Below, one piece after another: positions 14,100 to 21,329 of a DNA stretch of 21,329 bases; positions within the stretch are counted from its first letter, which is position 1; every line of letters begins with the position of its first letter. Made by a program: the position numbers and the translations under genes. Under the pieces are notes generated by a model. It made no database searches. It was not told the origin of the DNA and saw only the letters and a list, made by a program, of their open reading frames with translations. Where the stretch lies: contig JBCCFC010000053.1 in the NCBI GenBank assembly GCA_039029935.1, positions 1 through 21,329 on the forward strand, written 5' to 3'. The DNA is from G039029935 sp039029935 (GTDB lineage Bacteria; Chloroflexota; Anaerolineae; Caldilineales; Caldilineaceae).

Positions 14100-16118
14100 C
14101 TATAGTTGTGTCACCTGCGCTGCATTTAGCCGCCATTCGTCATCTTCCAATACCAGTCCATAATTAATGTCATAGCGAACACTGGATAACGCACCGTTGA
14201 TCTCATCGGTCGCGATGATCACGATATGGACAAGGGCGTTTTGTGGGTCCTCGGAAATTAACTCGACCAGTTCGACTTTGACGGCCCGCGTGGTGGCAAA
14301 GCCATTGGCAAAGGTGGCGTAATCAAAGCTGGTGCGACGGGCGTTGGTCAGCAGATTGTAGGCGGGGCGGAAATCACCAGTGATGACACCAGCGTCAATG
14401 GCTTCGTAGAAGAAGCGCGCAACTTCAGCAGGCGTTGCTGGTTCTGATAGCGCATTGTCTGTCACTGGTACGACATCGGCTGCTGGTGCGACATCGGCTG
14501 CTGGTGCGACATCGGATTCAGGTATTTCGGTATCTGCTGCCGTATCTGTTTCGTCTACTACAGCTTCTGTATCAGCTTCTTCTGCATTTTCATCCTCATC
14601 AGCCTGTTCTACAACCTCTTCGCTCTCTACTGGTGGAAGAATGCGGATAGATTTCTGTACCTCCTGCTCACGCCCATCCTCGGCAGTGACAAGAGTGTGC
14701 AGTGTATAGAAACCAGTGGGTAATGTCTCTCCGACAGCACACGATTCATTTTGCATTTGATAGAGGCAATAGGGTGCGCTGTCCCGTGTAGCCTCTTCAA
14801 GCACTTCACCGATGGAGCCGATCAGGGTCAACTGTACTTGCTCAATCCCACGACCATCGCCACCTGTGCTGTTGACACCGACCTGTAACGGGTCATAGGC
14901 TTCCACTTGGAAAACCAATGAGCCTGCTACGAGCGATGTCGCCGAGTTGCGTCCAGTCTGAACAATATTTACTTCAAGGGCAGGTAGTTGGATATCAATG
15001 GTCTGTTCAATGGTGGACGGTACCCCTTCTGGCGTGAAGACTGTGGCGTGAAGGGTATGGATGCCGTTGGTGACAAAATTGCCATTGGGCCAGCGGTTGG
15101 CACGACGACCAAACTCCCACGCTGGGCAGGGTGTGCTGCCACCAAAGGCGCAGTAGGAAGGTGTGGGTTCACGGCGGCTGTAGATTTCAACACCACGACT
15201 ATCGCGGATGCTAAAGTCGATACGCTCAATGCCCACGCCATTTTGCACATCCAAGACATCACCCTGTGATTCGGCTGGCTCTGTGCTTGAATCCGTGTCT
15301 GTATCTTCGGCATTGAGTGTTGCGGCTTTGACTTCAAAGACAAGTTCGGTACGCACAATGGGAGCTGTGCTATCACGTCCAATTTCAGTCAATTGGGTCA
15401 CAAGATTCACATCGGTTTCAGTCTCTTGCCCTTGCAGTTCAGCAGGTACGCTGGGGTCCAGTTCAAAGAATATATGGGTGAGGTCAGGCCAAATGATGCC
15501 TAAGTCATCATTTCCAAATATTGATTGAGGTTGGTTGCCACAATCTGACGCATCGCAGGCGACCAATACATATTGACCCGACACAATCTCGCTAGCGGCA
15601 ACAGGTAGCAACGCGGTTAGCGGCTGTGTCAAATTTTGATCATTATCAAGTTGAATTTCCTGTGTATTGAGCAAGACCAATAGATTGGTATCCGTCGTCG
15701 TTGCTTCCAACGGGTTGACAAGACGATAGGCACTGACACGAATCGCTGCATTCTGCCCTTCACCTGCAAAATTATGAAATTCAACCTCCACGATTTGTGG
15801 TGTGATAAATGAATGAAGCGTATCTGGGGTGGCAATATTGGCGTCAGGTGTATTCAGCAGAATCTGTGGCTGGGTAGCTGTATCATCCACAGATGTGCTG
15901 TCTATGCTCAAATTGAGCAGTGGGTGAAAGCCATCCTGCGAAAGCAAGGGCGTTGGTGCAGGGGTTGGTGTGGGATAGAAGCTCCCCTGTGCTTGGCCTG
16001 CTTGGGGTTGAATCCCCAGTGTAAACAATATAATCGTACAGAGCAGAGTACTGACTGTAATGATTTGGTTTCTAACCTGCCTTGATATTTGTTTGGCTTG
16101 AGAACTTTGTTGACCCAT
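14100..16118 (-). CDS. Secreted protein with tandem two-cysteine domains and a C-terminal NTF2-like region
   Basis: A 672-residue exported protein I cannot name. A signal peptide is clear: basic residues K9, R13 and R16, a hydrophobic core (about 19-36) and a likely cut near AGQAQ (about 45), followed by a P/T-rich segment (49-57). Residues about 295-365 and 424-482 look like two copies of one beta-rich domain: each opens with GIE(R/Q), has a pair of cysteines (C323/C331, C451/C460) in a YC-x7-8-C loop and ends in (I/F)xTLHxxV-x-x-x-(E)(D)G. C185/C193 may be a further pair. An acidic linker (497-555), including an 18-bp DNA repeat coding APAADV, leads to a C-terminal region (about 560-672) resembling an NTF2-like accessory domain. 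It follows the Rpn gene after 35 bases on the same strand. A surface or periplasmic role is inferred; no catalytic motif is seen. Confidence 0.75.
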   Translation of the reverse strand: MGQQSSQAKQISRQVRNQIITVSTLLCTIILFTLGIQPQAGQAQGSFYPTPTPAPTPLLSQDGFHPLLNLSIDSTSVDDTATQPQILLNTPDANIATPDTLHSFITPQIVEVEFHNFAGEGQNAAIRVSAYRLVNPLEATTTDTNLLVLLNTQEIQLDNDQNLTQPLTALLPVAASEIVSGQYVLVACDASDCGNQPQSIFGNDDLGIIWPDLTHIFFELDPSVPAELQGQETETDVNLVTQLTEIGRDSTAPIVRTELVFEVKAATLNAEDTDTDSSTEPAESQGDVLDVQNGVGIERIDFSIRDSRGVEIYSRREPTPSYCAFGGSTPCPAWEFGRRANRWPNGNFVTNGIHTLHATVFTPEGVPSTIEQTIDIQLPALEVNIVQTGRNSATSLVAGSLVFQVEAYDPLQVGVNSTGGDGRGIEQVQLTLIGSIGEVLEEATRDSAPYCLYQMQNESCAVGETLPTGFYTLHTLVTAEDGREQEVQKSIRILPPVESEEVVEQADEDENAEEADTEAVVDETDTAADTEIPESDVAPAADVAPAADVVPVTDNALSEPATPAEVARFFYEAIDAGVITGDFRPAYNLLTNARRTSFDYATFANGFATTRAVKVELVELISEDPQNALVHIVIIATDEINGALSSVRYDINYGLVLEDDEWRLNAAQVTQL
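14467..14520. repeat. 18-bp tandem repeat inside the secreted-protein gene
   Basis: Three consecutive 18-bp units based on GGTGCGACATCGGCTGCT (14467, 14485 and 14503) with few differences. They encode the repeated APAADV stretch in the acidic linker. In-frame expansion or contraction would only alter linker length. Confidence 0.85.
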
Positions 16119-16153
16119 AAAATTCTATTCCCTTGCTCAATAATTGTCATCCC

Positions 16154-17215
16154 TTAAGCCGATGAAAGTGAATGAATCTCATCTTCACTCAGACCGCTAT
16201 ATAGAGAAATTTTGTCAAGCGGCTCACCATGCATCAACATCTGACGAGCGACTTCTTGCTGATTTTTGAGTTGACCTTCTTCTAGCCCTTCGGCACGGCC
16301 TTCCTCTAGCCCCTCAGCACGGCCTTCCTCTAGCCCCTCAGCACGGCCTTCCTCTAGCCCCTCAGCACGACCATCATTCTTCGCCGATTCAATTTCATCA
16401 CGGTAAATAGCCCTCGAACTCCAGAATCGTTCATAGGCTTTTTTCTCGTCAGGTGTCATCTTCATCACTCTCAATTTGTCCCGTGCAGCTTCAATATGCG
16501 CTGACTTGAATTCATCAAGAATCTCTGAGTGCTTAAAAAAATAGATCCATTCATCCAATGCATCTTTGACTTCGCTTGGAAACCGATTCACCTCAATTAA
16601 GTAAAATTCTGGGAAGATGTTGTGTTCACACTGTACAGACTGGCGTCCCCAATCGTCCTCTTCGGGTAACGTTTGTTCCTCTTCCCCCTTTTTGCCTATC
16701 TTCTTGTTTTTAGTATAGCGCCTCAATGTGTCTTGACGCACAGACAGACGCCGTCCTGTATGAAGACCGTAGAATTCAGTACCGCCATAATAGACGTAAT
16801 CATCATCTTGCGCATCTCGATCATCATCACCAACGTCGCTAAAGGGAAAATAGAGCACACTAATGGAGATGACCTTTTTGACTTTGTTGTAATCATCCCC
16901 CAATTCGAGGCTTTCTGTAATCAGCTTGGCAACCCCCCAAAGGATTCGTCTGAGATAACTACTAAAATAGCTGTACTGTATCTCAATAATCATCCCGACA
17001 CCGTTTGAGTCTTCGACCATCAAATCAACACGATTGAATTTATCGGAAGAACTCTGTTGATTACCTTCACGTTCAAGAAGCCCTGTTACCGTGACATCTT
17101 CCTTGAGCAAAACTGAAAGGAACCCTTCCAGTACATCAAAGTTGGCTTTGTCACGGAGAATATGTTTCATGGCCCAATCAAAGCTGACAAGGGTTCGTTC
17201 GTCACTGTTTGCCAT
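16154..17215 (-). CDS. Rpn-family recombination-promoting nuclease / PD-(D/E)XK putative transposase
   Basis: A 353-residue protein of the PDDEXK_2/Rpn group, whose studied members are DNA endonucleases that raise recombination or act in phage defence. The nuclease core is N-terminal: the conserved opening DERTLVSFDWAMKHILRD, D64 in NRVDLMVED, and E78-x-Q80 in IIEIQYSYFSSYLRRILW. A charged middle section (about 130-190) follows. Near the C-terminus are four GRAEGLEE units (about 281-313) and a final helix pair MLMHGEPLDKISLYSGLSEDEI typical of the family. I chose the ATG at 17215 because GGAGGT lies 9 bases upstream; the longer frame to 17317 adds 34 residues over an inverted repeat. The gene sits between the acetyltransferase and the secreted protein on the same strand. 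Methionines at 251 and 253 (16465, 16459) could start a short C-terminal product. Confidence 0.88.
   Translation of the reverse strand: MANSDERTLVSFDWAMKHILRDKANFDVLEGFLSVLLKEDVTVTGLLEREGNQQSSSDKFNRVDLMVEDSNGVGMIIEIQYSYFSSYLRRILWGVAKLITESLELGDDYNKVKKVISISVLYFPFSDVGDDDRDAQDDDYVYYGGTEFYGLHTGRRLSVRQDTLRRYTKNKKIGKKGEEEQTLPEEDDWGRQSVQCEHNIFPEFYLIEVNRFPSEVKDALDEWIYFFKHSEILDEFKSAHIEAARDKLRVMKMTPDEKKAYERFWSSRAIYRDEIESAKNDGRAEGLEEGRAEGLEEGRAEGLEEGRAEGLEEGQLKNQQEVARQMLMHGEPLDKISLYSGLSEDEIHSLSSA
16294..16365. repeat. 24-bp tandem repeat in the 3' end of the Rpn-type gene
   Basis: Three identical adjacent 24-bp units beginning CACGGCCTTCCTCTAGCCCC (16294, 16318, 16342), with a diverged fourth unit at about 16270-16293. 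Being a multiple of three, each unit adds eight residues (GRAEGLEE) to the protein. Identity of the copies implies recent expansion. Confidence 0.95.
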
Positions 17216-17238
17216 AGGTTGTGTACCTCCAATTATAT

Positions 17239-17308
17239 GCACAACTTGCAGACGTGTTTTATCGTTTGCCATCATAGCAAACATAGAACGCGTCTGCAAG
17301 TTATGTGC
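17239..17308. repeat. Imperfect inverted repeat between the acetyltransferase and Rpn genes
   Basis: AACTTGCAGACG (17243-17254) and its complement (17291-17302) form a 12-bp stem, extended by GCAC/GTGC beyond a 2-base bulge. Inside it a second hairpin pairs GTTTGC (17264-17269) with GCAAAC (17277-17282). In minus-strand RNA this would be a two-tier hairpin ending about 24 bases before the Rpn start codon, after the acetyltransferase stop. It could attenuate or insulate the nuclease gene. Confidence 0.75.
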
Positions 17309-17313
17309 TTTTC

Positions 17314-18279
17314 TCATGCGTTGATGGCGCAGTGTTCTATATCAAAATGCCTTTTCAGCAGTTCGGCAAACTCATCAGGCGAAGTGATTTCGATCCGTTT
17401 CTTTTCATTGCCTCTCGTCGTCGTGAAATGAGTCGTCGTCAAATGAGTAGCAGACAGCGTGATGCGCCCATCGAGCGTTGCCTTGGTGCAGACTGTTCTC
17501 TGTGTAAAGGTGGAGTCAGGCGATGTCTGGTGATAGTAACAACCCTCTTCATAGTCACTGAGTTCACGAGGCTCTGTCGTCAAGAGGAATTGTGGTTGCC
17601 ATAGGCTTTTCTCTGGCATATATCGTTCGTATATCAGCGTCTCTGGAACTGCCTGTCCGTCATTTTCTGCACGGAGACGATAGCAACCACTCACATCCTG
17701 CACTTTGGGGCCACATGGTCCCGATGTATACGTTTTTTCTGGCGTTCTTTCTGGCAACTTTAATGGCGATCTCACCGAATCACCGAAACCAACATCCACC
17801 AGATAGCGTTCATAGAGATAGCCTTCATTTTGTTGAATGGGTTGATCAGAGGCTGATGCAGGTTCAGAAGGCTGTGCTGTTGGTAGATGTACAATCAGGG
17901 TCAAGTGGTCAAAGGGATGACCATAGGTCTTGGTTTCTGCATTGTAGACACGTGCCGCGACGCGATCCACACGAAACCCGAACTGGCGCAATAGCCATGA
18001 AAATAGACCATTCAACTCATAACAAAACCCACCGCGCTGTTTCCCCACTTCTTTACCCACCAAATCTTGACTGGCGATAACCTTTTCATAGAGCAGCACT
18101 TCATCGAGTACGATAGGCTCTTGCCAGACAACAGATAAATTTTCAAATGGGATGGTGAGCATGTGTCGCATCTGCAACTCAGCCAACAACGCATAGGATG
18201 GTGTTGGTCGTGTTTGTAGGTCTGGGGCAGTGCCGTCGGAATGAGCATAGAGGCGTTGTAAATATGTCTGAATATTCAT
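17314..18279 (-). CDS. nat: Arylamine N-acetyltransferase
   Basis: A 321-residue cytoplasmic enzyme that transfers an acetyl group from acetyl-CoA to aromatic amines or hydrazines. The catalytic triad is complete: C86 in the signature QRGGFCYELNGLF, H125 in HPFDHLTLIV and D162 in YLVDVGFGD. The N-terminal TIPFENLSV block (42-50) is also typical. Length is slightly above the usual 260-290, partly from an insert of low complexity (about 132-150, S/A/P/Q-rich) between the His and Asp strands. The start at 18279 has only a weak SD (GATAAGA). It is followed by the Rpn gene after about 98 bases containing an inverted repeat, so the two may share a transcript. Its native substrate is not evident. 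Confidence 0.95.
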   Translation of the reverse strand: MNIQTYLQRLYAHSDGTAPDLQTRPTPSYALLAELQMRHMLTIPFENLSVVWQEPIVLDEVLLYEKVIASQDLVGKEVGKQRGGFCYELNGLFSWLLRQFGFRVDRVAARVYNAETKTYGHPFDHLTLIVHLPTAQPSEPASASDQPIQQNEGYLYERYLVDVGFGDSVRSPLKLPERTPEKTYTSGPCGPKVQDVSGCYRLRAENDGQAVPETLIYERYMPEKSLWQPQFLLTTEPRELSDYEEGCYYHQTSPDSTFTQRTVCTKATLDGRITLSATHLTTTHFTTTRGNEKKRIEITSPDEFAELLKRHFDIEHCAINA

Positions 18280-18308
18280 TCTTATCTATCCAAATTTTGT
18301 GAACGAAA

Positions 18309-18355
18309 AGTAACACAGGCATCTTGCCTGTTACAGGCAAGATGCCTGTGTTACT
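18309..18355. repeat. Perfect 22-bp-arm palindrome upstream of the acetyltransferase
   Basis: Arms 18309-18330 and 18334-18355 are exact complements with a TTA loop. Each arm is itself nearly a hairpin: ACAGGCA-TCT-TGCCTGT and ACAGGCA-AGA-TGCCTGT overlap at the centre, so the DNA or RNA can fold as one long or two short stems. It lies between the divergent nat and sigma factor genes. Its form suggests a dispersed intergenic repeat of the genome rather than a gene-specific operator. The rest of 18280-18475 holds a TTGACC at 18380 without a clear -10 partner. Confidence 0.9.
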
Positions 18356-18475
18356 GTGGATGCGACCACTTTTCTACGATTGACCCGTGTTTTCACCATG
18401 TTTTTTCAGGTTTTCGTAGCGTATGCCGTATCCGAAAATACAGTTCTGTGTCATTATAAGTGTAAGGCAAATTGA

Positions 18476-19360
18476 ATGGTGCTGAAAATTAATCAGGCGA
18501 CGAGTGCATCGAAAAGCGTTACAGACAGGGCATCAGATTATTCGAATCATAGAGAACAAAATAAAGCCGCGATTCGCGACGGCAGTAATCGAACTGATAG
18601 CGATCATACTGGTAATATTCTTACTGGTGGTGATCGTGCTGGCAGTCGCATTGCTGATGGCAAGACGAATCTTGATTTGGCGAAAGGAGATGATTTGCAA
18701 GAGCTAAATCAGGAGACTTTGACTTCTATGTCTACTATGACAGGTTTAGAAGAGGAAAAAACTGCCAGAGAGGAACGGTTGATCCAAGGTGCGCGCGATT
18801 TTGATCAAAACGCCTTGGCCGAAATTTACGATCTCTATAGCGATGAATTATATTACTATGCCTTGCGTAAGTTGGGGACAGCCGAACTTGCCGAAGAGTG
18901 CGTTGCCGATACCTTTAGCCGTTTTTTACAGACGTTGCAGCGCGGCAAAGGCCCGCGCGATTATCTGCGGGCATATCTATATCGGGCTGCCCACAATTGG
19001 ATTACGAGTTATTACCAACGCCGCCCACCGCCTAGTAGTGATATTGACGATCTACAGATTCATGCGGAGGATGGCGAGGGCGATCCCTTCCGCAATGTCA
19101 CCTTGCAACAAACACAGGAGCAGGTGCGTTTGGCGTTGACACAACTGACGCCTGACCAGCGTCAGGTCATTGCGTTGAAATATTTAGAGGGATGGAAGAA
19201 CAAAGAAATTGCAGAGGCCATCGAAAAGCCAGTGGGTGCAGTGAAATCATTACAACACCGTGCGCTCAATGCGCTTCGTCGTATTTTACTATCGGGTGAT
19301 GAGCATGACTTATTGTCAAATGATTCACTGGGCAATTCACCAGGCGGATGGGGAGGCTGA
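18476..19360 (+). CDS. ECF-type RNA polymerase sigma-70 factor
   Basis: A 294-residue sigma factor. Region 2 spans about 101-183 (RLIQGARDFDQNALAEIYDLY, EECVADTFSRFLQTL, RAYLYRAAHNWITSYYQRR) and region 4 about 217-271, with helix-turn-helix LTPDQRQVIALKYLEGWKNKEIAEAIEKPVGAVKSLQHRALNALRR. There is no region 3, which makes it ECF type. Residues 1-90 are hydrophilic, low in complexity (D, S, T, G, N) and not part of the fold; starts at 18728 (M85, AGGAGA upstream with a long spacer) or 18737 (M88) are possible. I kept 18476, where AAGG lies about 10 bases upstream. The next gene begins 3 bases after its stop and encodes a single-pass membrane protein that is its probable regulator. The promoters it reads cannot be deduced here. 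Confidence 0.9.
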   Translation: MVLKINQATSASKSVTDRASDYSNHREQNKAAIRDGSNRTDSDHTGNILTGGDRAGSRIADGKTNLDLAKGDDLQELNQETLTSMSTMTGLEEEKTAREERLIQGARDFDQNALAEIYDLYSDELYYYALRKLGTAELAEECVADTFSRFLQTLQRGKGPRDYLRAYLYRAAHNWITSYYQRRPPPSSDIDDLQIHAEDGEGDPFRNVTLQQTQEQVRLALTQLTPDQRQVIALKYLEGWKNKEIAEAIEKPVGAVKSLQHRALNALRRILLSGDEHDLLSNDSLGNSPGGWGG

Positions 19361-19363
19361 TGC

Positions 19364-21193
19364 ATGAGTATGAAAGAGACTAGACCTATGGACGCCTCTA
19401 ATGAACCAAGAGTAGATCAGATTCCAGAGCCAATCTTAGACCCAGAGATTGAGGGCATGTTGGCAACCATGCACAGATTGCCTGTGCGCAACCGTCAAGC
19501 AGCCGCCCAAGGACGTGCAAATTTTCTGGCCGAAGCCCAGGCTATACAAACGGCTATGCGCCCTGCTGTAAGCCCAGCAGTACAACCAGTGGCTGAAGCC
19601 CCCATGCCCACCTTAACCAACCCGGTTCCCAATGTTGAGAAGGCCGGAGCCAGTCTACTTGATTGGCTTAAGAACTTGTTCGATGCGATTCGACAGGTGT
19701 TTTCACCCCAAGCGTATCAACCCTCCTATCAATATGCCCTGCGCTTTGCCGTCATCCTGATTTTGATTCTCTCGTTAGGATTGATCAGCAGCACAAGCAT
19801 TGTCAACGCATCGCAACGCTCATTGCCCGGCGACTTGCTCTATCCTGTTAAGACAACGTTGGAGCAGACCCAGCTTGTGTTGTCAAATGATGAGCAGCGG
19901 GTTGTGTTACATGCAGAATTTGCGGAACGGCGTGTTCAAGAACTCCAATCATTGGTTGCACAGGAACGGTATGCTGATCTCGAAACTGCTGTGGAAGGGT
20001 TAAACGAACATGTCAGCCAAGCATTAGGGGAAATGGAGTCCAGTTCCTCCTCAACTTCACCTGTCATCAATGAGGTCAATGAAATGGTGAAAAAGCAGAT
20101 TGAAGATGCGAACGTCATCATTGAGGCGTTGCCTACGCAAGTGCCTAGACCCGTGATTGAAATCGTGCCTCTGCCAACACCACAACCAGTACAGATTCAG
20201 CCTGTACAGAACAACACACCAACATCACAGGGGAGTGAGCCTGCCGAGATTGTTGTCGTCGAGACCGTTGAGCCAGAGTTGGCTGAAGCTGATGTGACCG
20301 AAAACGATCCTGATATTGAAGTCGTTGAAGCACCTGCGGGTGCGGCGGACAATGCCAGTGGAAACCGTGCGGGCAATCAGACCAACCGTGAGATTGAGGG
20401 GCGGGGTGTGGTGAATGCACTCAACAAAGTTGTGAGTGACGCGATGTCTGATGAGAATAATGGCGACGGCGAGATCGAAGCCGTGCCAATACCCTCGGCA
20501 GGGACTGGTCAGAATGCAGGCTCGAGTCAAAATGCGGGGGGGACGCCAAGGCAAAATTCACCCGCCTTTGTCTCGCCACTAGCAGAGCCATCATCCGAGG
20601 AGGCTGCGAGTGACGTGATTGCTGTCGAGGAACCAGACGCAGGTGCAGAAGATGTCACCACGACTCCACCCCCAACCAACACCGAAACCATTATGGTTCC
20701 CATTGTCATCACGGGCAATGGGTCAGGTGAGGATAGCGATACCCCGCCCGATGAAGCTGTTTCAGAAAATCAGGACAGTGACCTAGAGGACACTGCGCGA
20801 GAAAACACTGACACTGAAAACACTGACACTGAAAATTCAGCACCTACGAACGAAGCGGAGGGCGAAGAGCCGTCGGCGAGTCAGCGCGTGAATGATCTGC
20901 TTAACGATGTGATGAATGCCGTGCCGGAACAGCGGTCTAATTCAGATATAGAGGCACAGGCAGATGATGAGCAGGATGTTGAGTCGCAGGATGCAACGGA
21001 GCCTGTTGAGTCTGATGCTGAAATAAATAATGGAAATGGCGCAGATTCTGCTGTTGAAGAATCGTCAGAAGTAGAAGTCGCGGATGATAGTGGTGTGGTA
21101 GATGAAACAGCGGTTGATGATGCTGTCGATGTAGTAAGTGAATCAGTCGATGAAGCAGCCCCAGAACAGGATGATACCACTGAATCAGAGTAG
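19364..21193 (+). CDS. DUF5667-type single-pass membrane protein, probable sigma-factor partner
   Basis: A 609-residue protein coupled to the sigma gene (3-base gap, SD GGGGAGG inside the sigma gene end). A cytoplasmic N-terminus of about 120 residues contains a helix, MLATMHRLPVRNRQAAAQGRANFLAEAQA, similar in style to short anti-sigma segments. One membrane helix follows (about 124-146, FAVILILILSLGLISS). Just outside it is the DUF5667 signature NASQRSLPGDLLYPVKTTLEQTQLVLSNDEQRVVLHAEFAERRVQEL, continuing as helices to about 250. The remaining 350 residues are acidic, P/T/S/D/E-rich and disordered-looking. Anti-sigma activity is inferred from context and topology; a zinc-finger anti-sigma motif (HxxxCxxC) is absent. 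The long acidic tail could act as an envelope sensor or spacer. Confidence 0.82.
   Translation: MSMKETRPMDASNEPRVDQIPEPILDPEIEGMLATMHRLPVRNRQAAAQGRANFLAEAQAIQTAMRPAVSPAVQPVAEAPMPTLTNPVPNVEKAGASLLDWLKNLFDAIRQVFSPQAYQPSYQYALRFAVILILILSLGLISSTSIVNASQRSLPGDLLYPVKTTLEQTQLVLSNDEQRVVLHAEFAERRVQELQSLVAQERYADLETAVEGLNEHVSQALGEMESSSSSTSPVINEVNEMVKKQIEDANVIIEALPTQVPRPVIEIVPLPTPQPVQIQPVQNNTPTSQGSEPAEIVVVETVEPELAEADVTENDPDIEVVEAPAGAADNASGNRAGNQTNREIEGRGVVNALNKVVSDAMSDENNGDGEIEAVPIPSAGTGQNAGSSQNAGGTPRQNSPAFVSPLAEPSSEEAASDVIAVEEPDAGAEDVTTTPPPTNTETIMVPIVITGNGSGEDSDTPPDEAVSENQDSDLEDTARENTDTENTDTENSAPTNEAEGEEPSASQRVNDLLNDVMNAVPEQRSNSDIEAQADDEQDVESQDATEPVESDAEINNGNGADSAVEESSEVEVADDSGVVDETAVDDAVDVVSESVDEAAPEQDDTTESE
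20801..20830. repeat. 15-bp direct duplication in the acidic tail
   Basis: GAAAACACTGACACT occurs twice back to back (20801, 20816), followed by the partial GAAAATTC. It encodes ENTDTENTDTENS, an in-frame expansion in a low-complexity region. Confidence 0.85.
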
Positions 21194-21329
21194 ACAATCA
21201 TCGGTATATCAAGACCTAAGACAAGACCTCCGGAAGGTGAAAATGGGGCACCATAATTTTTACCCAAATAAACAAACCGAGGGGGAAACCACCTCAGCGG
21301 GACGCGAGAAAAACCAAGCAAAAAAACCC
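21194..21329. other. Non-coding right end with a diverged palindrome arm
   Basis: From 21225, GACCTCCGGAAGGTG and the next 12 bases match the outer arm of the 12986-13075 palindrome at 22 of 27 positions. The complementary second arm is absent before the window ends. The last 80 bases are rich in homopolymers (G5, A5, A7) and contain no gene. This may be a terminator or repeat region downstream of the membrane-protein gene, or a low-quality contig end. Confidence 0.5.

Noticed and set aside
20881..21321. 146-codon minus-strand open frame
   Set aside because: It is the complement of the acidic low-complexity tail (serine/threonine-rich shadow) and has no family features.

Overview
The window looks like chromosomal DNA of a free-living heterotrophic bacterium, most likely a Chloroflexota member. 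The evidence is an ECF sigma factor paired with a DUF5667-type membrane protein, a secreted protein with tandem two-cysteine domains, a repeat-tailed Rpn/PDDEXK_2 nuclease and many short palindromic intergenic repeats. Base composition is balanced by eye, and I saw no rRNA, tRNA, CRISPR array or complete insertion sequence. The taxonomic call is an inference from gene content, not a measured placement. No gene-free stretch exceeds about 260 bases; the longer gaps are described as features.

Left part (1-6532, all minus strand). Read in transcription order, this holds a large LodA-like protein, a palindrome-bounded tandem repeat element, a LodB-like FAD protein, a soluble hybrid histidine kinase, a 3'-truncated luciferase-like oxidoreductase, and the first codons of a gene that leaves the window. 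The LodA/LodB-like pair is the most unusual part. LodB-type flavoproteins mature the cysteine tryptophylquinone cofactor of LodA-type amino acid oxidases. Here the LodA-like protein keeps the cofactor tryptophan region but seems to lack the partner cysteine.

Centre (6724-12974, plus strand). A catabolic operon starts from a promoter overlapped by nested palindromes and reads gntR (FCD type), hyuA, a DUF4240 gene, a DAO-family FAD oxidoreductase and hyuB. HyuA and HyuB would form an ATP-dependent hydantoinase/oxoprolinase-type enzyme, and the FAD enzyme could oxidise the resulting N-substituted amino acid. The substrate is not known. A perfect 44-bp-arm palindrome lies between hyuB and the convergent rmlD-like gene.

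Right part. On the minus strand (13138-18279) are an arylamine N-acetyltransferase, an Rpn-type nuclease, a secreted repeat protein and an RmlD-like reductase. On the plus strand (18476-21193) are the ECF sigma factor and its coupled DUF5667-type membrane partner, probably a regulatory pair. The last 130 bases contain a diverged copy of one palindrome arm and homopolymer-rich sequence that may be a poor-quality contig end.
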